Positions 56,939 through 64,000 of a stretch of DNA of 64,000 nucleotides are shown piece by piece; positions within the stretch are counted from its first letter, which is position 1, and each line of letters starts with the position of its first letter. The stretch is from NCBI RefSeq assembly GCF_958450345.1, contig NC_088781.1, positions 72,519,140-72,583,139 of the forward strand, read 5' to 3'. Below the pieces are notes generated by a model. The model was not told where the DNA came from. It ran no database searches and was given only the letters and a program-made list of their open reading frames with translations. The stretch comes from Calliphora vicina. Lineage: Eukaryota; Arthropoda; Insecta; Diptera; Calliphoridae. Both the position numbers and the translations under genes were made by a program.

Positions 56939-56951
56939 ACGTTGGGCGCCA
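56939..56951 (-). other. Primer binding site, tRNA-Lys type, decayed
   Basis: Minus strand TGGCGCCCAACGT, four bases from the LTR. The last five bases of the 18-base site seen in gypsy 1 are changed. Confidence 0.8.
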
Positions 56952-56955
56952 TAAA

Positions 56956-59900
56956 TGTGACAAACCTTCGAATGGGAGTGGAACTGGCACGCTGGTGGTT
57001 GCACGGCGTTAGCTCGTCGGATTGGGGTCGGTTCTTTTCCACTCAGTTTGTCGACACTTAAATTTTTCGTGCCATTTGTAATTTTCCATATTTCCTAACA
57101 CTTAACAACAGACATATTAAACACAATGTTATGGTATACCTTTAAGCTTGACGGACGGACGTTTTGACAGTTGCGTGTGGGTTTGTTAGGTGGTCAATAT
57201 ATTCAGGAATCACTGAAGGTATTGTTTGAGTTACCTTCACGGGTTGCCCTCCCCTGATATGGCATTGTTTCAGCCATCCATGGCTCCTATGCACCCGTAT
57301 TTAGAATCGTAGGAACCCCTAAGTAAAACTCACCATTTACCACGACTCACACCATTACCTTTCTCCTCTTAGCCTTGCATTCTCACGAATAATAATAACA
57401 TGTAACAGATTTCAGATCTTAAACTTAATTATAAACATAATTTTATTGATTAAAATTATCTTTATATGGTAGTTTCATGTATAATTATCGTTACAAAATC
57501 AATAACAAATCTTAAATAATTAAATAATCGCAAAAAATTAACAATTAACATATAATATATAACATACAAATAATTACAAAAATAACAAAATAAAGATATA
57601 ACAAAAATCTAACAATTTAACAATATTTGAATGTGTTTAAGTATAAGCAAAAGATATAGAAATATAGTTTTAAATAAGTTTGTTTTACAATTTATAAATT
57701 TGTATTTTTAATGTTTTTGTTCACTATGGCATTTTATAGTTCCTAACATATTTGATTGATTTCACTATTAATTTATTTGTTTATGTATCTATTTATTAAT
57801 TTATGTATCTATTTATTGATTTATGTATTTATTTATTGATTTATGTATTTATTTATTGTTTTAGTTATATTGATATTTAGTTATTGAGTTAGTTAGTTAT
57901 TTAAATAGTTTTTTATTTGGTTATTTACCTAATTATTTGGTTATTTTGTTATTTTGTCACTTAGACATTTAGTTATTTATTTAGACTAGTTTTTTTTTAA
58001 TTATTTAACCAAGATTTTTATCTTAAATAAACGTTTATTTAAATATTATTTTGGTTGATATTTGTTATAATATTTATTATTGTTTATATATTATTATTTA
58101 TTGGAGATCAAAAAAAAATAAGTTAATTATTATCACAAATAATTAATCTGATTTATTATTGTTGCTGTTTGTAGTATTAAATATGTTTTGTGAACAACTA
58201 ATTAATTGAATTGTAGAGTATTTTTTTTTTTGTATATTCGATTAATTGATTTTCTAGAATCGAACTGATTTAAAATTTTTATGTTTCAAAAAAAAAATAA
58301 GTTAGTAATTTAATTAGGTGTATAATATATGTCTGTTCAATAACAAAAGAAACTATATTAAGTTGTATCAAAACAATACTAAATATATAAATATTTTTGT
58401 TATTGAACAGATCTAATATTATAAAATTTAAATATTGTAATTATATTACAAATATATATGTTTCAATAAGTTATATAAACTATGTGTAAGAAAAACAATA
58501 ATATAATTTAATAGTAATTAATTAAGATAATTAAATAATCCTCTATAGCACGAATTAGGATAAGTTTTTTTTTTTTTGCTTATGAAAATTAACAATTCTG
58601 AATTTGATTATATAATTATTCTAGTTGGAGGTATTTCATTCGCGAAGAAAGACGTTACGAATTAGGAAATATATGATCTACAATGTTTTCTTCGGGATTA
58701 TAGTTTATATAATATAATATGTATAATTAAATAATTTAAGTTTTAAATATGTACTACCACATATACACAAGTACACATAACATACACCATGATTAGATGA
58801 TAGAATATTATTCGAATTAGTTTTTTTTTTCTATTCCGAAGGTGACCTTTTGTGTGTATAATGACCTTCGAAGGTCAGATGGGTCATAAAATGTCACAAT
58901 CTTGTTTGCCTATTTCTACAATTTCACGGCTTACCCTGGAAATTCCACTTTTTTCTATTGTTGTCCCACAAATTACATGCCACAGTTTAAATTGAATTCT
59001 AGTGGTTTGGGACTACCCTGTTCCTATTTTGGTTTATGTACGGACTTTAATGATAGTGGTTTTATTCCTTTCACACTCCTTTGATGGTTTTTTTTTTTTT
59101 TGTTTTACGATATTCGGTTTTACGATATTCGTGTATTTCAAAAGAAGTTAGTTTTCTGGATTATGGCCTGGCTAGATTATTAGAGCCTCACTTTTTCGTC
59201 AATAGATGGTGTGAATTTATATTTCCTTTTATTTATTCTATTAACAAACAAAAAGAACAAAAATGCCTATATATTATTCATTCACTATATTGTATTCAAA
59301 TTGAAATCCCAAGGAATTGGTATTAAATTCAAATACTGTATAGAGTATCTAGCAAAATCGTGATAAAACTAAATTTGATTTAATCTTATTAAAAAGATAA
59401 TGTCAAATAAAAATCAAAAATCATAGTTTTATCACGATAAACACCACATATTTCTGATTAAGACTTACATTTATCTCCGTATGCATATATTATTCTTACT
59501 GTTTTTCCACGTTTAATATTTTACGTTTACTATTTTGTATAAACTAATATTTTCACGATCACGACTGTTCACTATCTTACGGAGTAATGTTGATGTTTGA
59601 TCGATTATGTACCCATACAGCACCGTTCAACCAATCATTCGATCTTCGGCAACATTACTACAAATATATGATCGTTAAAAATCAATATATTTGTTGTTAT
59701 TAATTGGTATGTCAAGGTCAAAGAAAGGTCATAGTAGTCTGTCGTCATTTGAATCCCTTCACTGTATTGTCATTGTGATTGTTACATTAAAACATCAGGA
59801 CATAACTGCCATCTATACGTCATAACCTGTGAGGTTTGTTTTCGTACTAGAGTAATGTAGTGAAAAGTGCAAATAAACAAAAAAGGAGAACAGTAAAGAA

Positions 59901-60266
59901 GGAACTTATTTAAATTGTTTATTAAAAAATATATTGTTAAAATAATATTCATGTAATACAATGTTAAAATAATATTATGGAAATAGATGTAATACGTTTT
60001 TGGCCTTGAAGGCTTTTTGTATTACAAACAAATAAATGAAAAAATGAAATGAAAAAAAAATGAACCAAAACAAATAACTAAACTTCATTTCGTAAAGTTT
60101 TGTATCGGAACTTGACGTACAAACAAATAAAATAAAGTACAATAAAAATAAATATACATAAATAATAAATTTATGGTGAAAGTGTCCAAGGCGGTGTACT
60201 CTCCATGAATGAATGGATGGAGTAAGAAGAAACCGTCCTTATTTTGTTTTTGAGGTGACCGTCACA
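56956..60266 (-). repeat. 5' LTR of gypsy 2
   Basis: 3311 bp. It matches the other LTR except for a few substitutions, a rearranged stretch near 59115 and a 156-bp insertion (59906-60061). Confidence 0.92.
59906..60061 (+). mobile_element. Truncated retroposon in one LTR
   Basis: Absent from the other LTR. GAAC flanks both sides (59902-59905, 60062-60065). It ends in an A-rich tail (AAATAAATGAAAAAATGAAA) after GGCCTTGAAGGC. It looks like the 3' end of a LINE or SINE inserted after the LTR element. Confidence 0.7.
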
Positions 60267-60501
60267 TTAATTTAATTTATTTTATTGGTTTAAAATCTAA
60301 AAATTTAATTGACAAAATTCAAAATCTAAATATTCAACAACAAAATGAGAAAATTCTTTACCTATTTCATAAAATAGTACCATATTTTCATAATGCAGAA
60401 AATCGTCATTTTCGAGAAGGAAATCGTCAAATTGCTATTTTTGAAACCAAAAATCGTCAAAATGACGATAAATCGTCAAATCTGGCAGCTATGCTTGCAA
60501 G

Positions 60502-60809
60502 TTTTTGGAGTTAATGAACGCTTTTCCAGTAACAATTGTTACTAACTAGTAACAACTTTTAGTTATTGAACAGAGCTATTATGTCGAATCATGTTTTAAT
60601 TTTTTTTTTATTTCACATTTCAAAAAATGTGTTTTTTGAGATTGAAAATGTAATACAAACATTTTAAATATCCCTAGAAAGATTTAAATCAAACCGCACT
60701 TAAAATCTAAAATTTTTGCTCGATCCTAGTGCTTCTTCCTCAGGACATGTGTTATATATAATTTTATAACTGAATGAATGCTTACTTGTTTTAAAATGTA
60801 CATACATAA
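60502..60809. other. Spacer between the transposons and SmB
   Basis: 60514-60590 is the right part of a CTGTTCA-type MITE. The rest is AT-rich and would contain the SmB 3' flank. Confidence 0.4.
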
Positions 60810-60815
60810 TTTATT
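60810..60815 (-). terminator. Polyadenylation signal AATAAA for SmB
   Basis: AATAAA on the minus strand, 44 bases after the SmB stop codon. Confidence 0.65.
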
Positions 60816-60858
60816 GTTATAAAAAACTAGGATAGATTGGTTATTTTGCATTTCTATA

Positions 60859-61511
60859 TTAATAACCACCTCTGTTTGGTGGAGGTGCTCCTCTCAACAT
60901 TCCAGGGGGAGGACCACGCATTGGTGGTGGAGCGCCGCGTCCCATTGCTCCCGGCATAGGCGGTATACCGCCTGGTATCATACTGGGTGGTGGTCCTCCC
61001 ATCATTGGTGCTCGCGGCACACCTCTACCCATAGGAGCCATATGTTGCTGAGCAGGTCCTCCAACACCTCGAACAGGACCTTGTAGACCTGCCGGAACAG
61101 ATGATATATTAACAGGCACACCTCTACCAGAAGCACGACCCATTCCAGGACCAGGTGCAGCTCCCGGAAGCGGAACGCGGGGCAAACCTTCCTCTGGTGG
61201 TGGTGGTCCTTCAACGGTAAGCGATACAATATTTTCGCCTCGCAGTAAAACGAAGCCCAACACACGTTTCTCCTCTCTTTCAGGAACTTTAGCATTCTTA
61301 GAACGAATTTTTCTGAACTCCTCACAATCACCAAGAATAAGATTCATGTGTTTGTCGAAAGCTTTAAAAGTTCCAATAAATGTACGCGAGTCTTGAAGAA
61401 CAATACGCACCCGGTAGTTGAGGTGTTGTATCATTTTGTTATTTTTTCCAATCGTCTAAAAAATCCAATCATTTTATAATCGTCAATAATAATTACAACA
61501 GTATTTACCAT
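60859..61511 (-). CDS. SmB: Small nuclear ribonucleoprotein-associated protein B (SmB), two exons
   Basis: Core protein of the Sm ring on U1, U2, U4 and U5 snRNAs; acts in pre-mRNA splicing in the nucleus. Coding: ATG alone in exon 1 (61509-61511), a 53-bp intron (61456-61508; GTAAAT donor, TTTTTTAG acceptor), then exon 2 (61455-60859) starting TIGKNNKMIQHLNY. Total 199 residues, as in other flies. Sm1 motif: FIGTFKAFDKHMNLILGDCE; Sm2: GFVLLRGENIVSLTVEG. The C-terminal tail is rich in Pro/Gly/Met with PPPGM and RG dipeptides typical of the methylated SmB tail. Starting at the internal ATG (61434) would lose seven conserved residues. It is the only ordinary host gene seen. Confidence 0.95.
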
Positions 61512-62313
61512 ATTTAATTTTGTTTTCAATTCCTGATATATTTTTTAATAAATTTCAACACCAACAAGCCGCAGTAACAACGTTTATCAGCGAAATATGC
61601 ATTCTTTTTAAGTGGATGTACAATCAAAGTTGCTGAATAGAGATGTCAGATAAATAAAATGATTTGTTTCCAGTATTGGTAACTCTTTGATATTAAAAAT
61701 CGCTAGAAAGTAAAAAAGTTGTTTTTTATATTGCGTTAACAATAATACAAAGAACCCATTATGATTTTTAAGATGTTTCCATTTTAAAATAGTATATACA
61801 TGATGAATGCTCCAAAATACTCTTCTATATTTTACCAAAAAATTACACAAGCTCTCCATAGAGTTTTTGAAACATAATTCAAATGATAAAAAAGTGGTGT
61901 AGAAGAGAAACATTTCGAGAATGTTGTTGTTGAAACATGGATCGAGAAATACAAGTTTGAAGTATGAGACAGTTTAAAAGATAAGACAAATTGATTAAGA
62001 TTGTCTAAGAAACTCTACAGAAATCTAAAACAAAGATTTAGTTGTAAAATTTTAAACTTAAGTAAAAATATACTAATTTATTGCTAAATATAATAAAATG
62101 AATTGAATCAAACTATTTTCATCTAGTGTCAAATTCACTCAAATCTAAATTTTGTCCTATAATAACCAATTTAAATTTATGATCTCAATATTTTATTTTC
62201 TTATATATTTTTTAAAAAAACTTTGAAATCGAGCAATAACTAACTTTTTAAGTGCATATATTTTTATATTAAGATATTTATAACAAAACAATATTTTTAA
62301 AGCATATTTTTGT
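61512..62313. other. Upstream region of SmB
   Basis: AT-rich; the promoter must lie here but no TATA/Inr pair stands out. A 101-residue minus-strand frame at 61608-61913 is low-complexity and not supported. Confidence 0.4.
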
Positions 62314-62980
62314 AAGGTGCATTTAATAAGGTGCCATCGGCAGCACAGCTGATTATAGAAATAGCTCGCGCAAATGTCAAACTACATATATAAAAAATAT
62401 TAGCCCGTACGTGCGTATGTCAAACTATATATAAAAAATAAGTGAATTCGCCTGTATTTATTTCAATTCGCCACTGCTGTCGCCTTGTTAAATAAATACG
62501 CCTTGCCAAGGTGCATTTAATAAGGTGCCATCGGCAGCACAGCTGATTATAGAAATAGCTCGCACAAATGTCAAACTACATATATAAAAAATATTCGCCC
62601 GTACGTCCGTATGTCAAACTCTATATATAAAAAATAAGTGAATTCGCCTGTATTTATTTCAATTCGCCACTGCTGTCACCTTGTTAAATACGCCTTGTTG
62701 CTTGGTATATTAATTATAAGGTAGTGTCATCGGCGAATTCAGAATACCGAGCGAATTGGTTATATTTTTTTATATGTAGTTTGACATATGTAGTTTGACA
62801 TTTGTGCGTGCTATTTCTATAATCAATTCGCCACTGCTGTCACCTTGTTAAATACGCCTTGATACCAAGTGAATTGACAGATCACTTGTCTAAACAACTG
62901 AATAAAAAACATAATCAGCTGTTCTTCTGTCGTCACCTTCTACAGATTCGCCTTGGTTAATATACCTTGCATCCAAGATG
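62314..62980. repeat. Tandem and nested MITEs of one family
   Basis: Units 62314-62507 and 62508-62696 are near-identical, each from AAGGTGCATTTAATAAGGTG to CCTTGTTAAATACGCCTT; the ends are imperfect inverted repeats. A diverged third unit is 62718-62860, and TTGGTATATTAATTATAAGG (62702) pairs with CCTTGGTTAATATACCTTGC (62951-62970) around it. CAGCTGATTATAGAAATAGC recurs inside. Confidence 0.75.
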
Positions 62981-63570
62981 CAATTAAAAAGGTGTCATCG
63001 GGAGCACAGGTGATTACAACAGAATAAAAGTGGACGCATTAAAAACATATATGTTATTTTGTAGTTAGTTTTTCCGTAAGAACATATCAGCTGTTTTTAA
63101 AATAAGAACCAAAAAAAAACTTGGTGATTTTGTTACTATTTTTAGTGTTTAGACCGTCAACATATTATTGTGAACATTTTTATAAATACATATGTATGTA
63201 TATTGTTTGTTAATGAATTCATTTGTATGATTTAAACTAATTTTTTTACATATCAGTACAAATTTATATATGTATAATATTTTTAATGTTTTTTTGAAAT
63301 TTTATATACATATTTTATTCTTTTGTAAATAATAAATATTTCCCTTTAAAAAATGTTGGCACCACTGCCTTCATATTGTTAGCATTTTTGTCTGTATATG
63401 ATATCAGCTGTTTTAGCTGTCACTTAACGTTGCGGACAAAATTATGTTTTCAACAGATTCATCCGTAACAGAACGGCAACGTTACAGAAAAACTAACGAC
63501 ATACACAACTTCCCATAAGATAAAAACAAAACAGCTGATTCGTTACGGAACGTACAAACTAATTAGGCCT
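62981..63570. other. Spacer with possible MITE ends
   Basis: GTAGTTAGTTTTTCCGTAA (63061) and the complement of TTACAGAAAAACTAACGAC (63482-63500) are imperfectly inverted, and CAGCTG words recur. A 450-bp MITE is possible. No genes. Confidence 0.4.
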
Positions 63571-63573
63571 TAA

Positions 63574-63777
63574 GCCCCTGTCTATACTTGATAAATTTTT
63601 ATCATGATAAACGTCAAAATGATTGTCAAGATAAAAAATTATCAAGTATAGTCCCCATTTATTAGTATTATTGCTTCGTTATGACAAAATTGTTAGTGCT
63701 TTTGCTAAGACAACTTTGTCTTGACAACAAATGTCATTTATTGTTATGATAAATATTTGTCAAGTATAGACAGGGGG
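63574..63777. mobile_element. 204-bp MITE (TSD TAA)
   Basis: TAA flanks both sides (63571-63573, 63778-63780). The inverted ends GCCCCTGTCTATACTTG and CCCCCTGTCTATACTTG (inward) are followed by TATCATGATAAA-like palindromes. Confidence 0.85.
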
Positions 63778-63790
63778 TAATAGTTTGTAG

Positions 63791-64000
63791 CAGTGATGTT
63801 AACCGTACGGTAATTACCATATTGTACGGTATTTTAGTCCTCCGTACGGTAGGCTGGTAATTTCTACATTTGTACGGTAATTTTAAAAAGTTTAAATTTT
63901 TAAGAATTATATCCCAAGAATTATATTTCCATAATGTGTCTACATATGATATACATACATATTTCTCATTAAAATAATCATAAAATTTTGAGGATGATGA
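63791..64000 (+). mobile_element. Left end of a hAT-like element with GTACGGTA words
   Basis: It starts CAGTGATGTTAACCGTACGG, then GTACGGTA or its complement about five times within 110 bp. The element runs off the window. Confidence 0.5.

Larger units (their letters stand above)
46199..60266 (-). mobile_element. Gypsy retrotransposon 2, long LTRs, recently inserted but defective
   Basis: The LTRs are 46199-49362 (3') and 56956-60266 (5'), TGTGAC...GTCACA, with target duplication TTAA (46195-46198 and 60267-60270). Minus-strand order: 5' LTR, Lys primer site, leader, gag, -1 site, pol with integrase, 3' non-coding, LTR. Gag, pol and RT carry lesions although the LTRs are almost identical. 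It is related to gypsy 1 in order, motifs and primer. Confidence 0.93.
45658..60493. mobile_element. hAT-like element with ATCGTCAAA-rich ends, host of gypsy 2
   Basis: The left end is CAGGGCTGCCAGAT; the right end, read inward, is CATAGCTGCCAGAT. Both are followed by repeated AATCGTCAAA words. Flanks ATTGCAAG (45650-45657) and CTTGCAAG (60494-60501) agree at 7 of 8 bases. Without gypsy 2 it is about 0.77 kb and non-coding. Confidence 0.78.

Noticed and set aside
61608..61913. 101-residue minus-strand frame upstream of SmB
   Set aside because: Phe/Leu/Lys-rich translation of AT-rich DNA, with no conserved motif.

Overview
This window is eukaryotic, AT-rich, intron-bearing insect DNA, most likely from a calyptrate fly (blowfly or house-fly relative). 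The reasons are a dipteran-type SmB gene with a 53-bp intron, Tc1, piggyBac-, P-, hAT-, gypsy-, Penelope- and LOA/I-type transposons, and the short repeats that fill the spacers. The order is inferred from content; the species cannot be fixed by eye.

Only one ordinary host gene is recognised: SmB (snRNP core protein B) on the minus strand at 60859-61511, with an intron directly after its start codon. Almost everything else is mobile DNA, much of it nested and resolvable to the base from target-site duplications (TSDs). 1-9 kb: an interspersed repeat holding a tandem MITE pair and a broken 6.9-kb LINE (TSD CTGATAACTA). 9.7-14.4 kb: a 678-bp DNA transposon (TSD ACCGAT) carrying a fragment of a recurrent insect protein family, LINE fragments, MITEs and an interrupted Tc1 transposase pseudogene. 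15.3-22.2 kb: a piggyBac-like element with TTAA ends. It contains an internally deleted gypsy-type LTR element (TSD ATAT), a P-element-like element with a THAP-domain ORF (TSD GATTCAAG) and a second copy of the 1-kb repeat.

23.8-36.05 kb: a long-inverted-end element holds a Penelope-like element, which is split by a nearly intact gypsy retrotransposon (24442-33352, TSD AGCT) and by a MITE (TSD TTA). A hAT-like MITE (36058-36595, TSD CTCTAGAC) sits across its right junction. 36.6-43.5 kb: MITEs, two diverged tandem arrays, a TTAA-flanked transposon with a degenerate transposase-like gene, and a foldback. 43.9-60.5 kb: a hAT-like element (TSD ATAGTTTG), then a second hAT-like element holding a 14-kb minus-strand gypsy retrotransposon with 3.2-kb LTRs (TSD TTAA). 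62.3-64.0 kb: tandem and single MITEs.

The two gypsy elements are related (tRNA-Lys primer sites, Osvaldo/Ulysses-like layout). Both carry the same -1 ribosomal frameshift heptamer GGGAAAC, in the right frame, at the gag-pol junction. Another recurring theme is hAT-like termini (CAGGG/CAGTG/TAGGG types) followed by short iterated motifs that differ from element to element. No tRNA, rRNA or CRISPR feature was seen.
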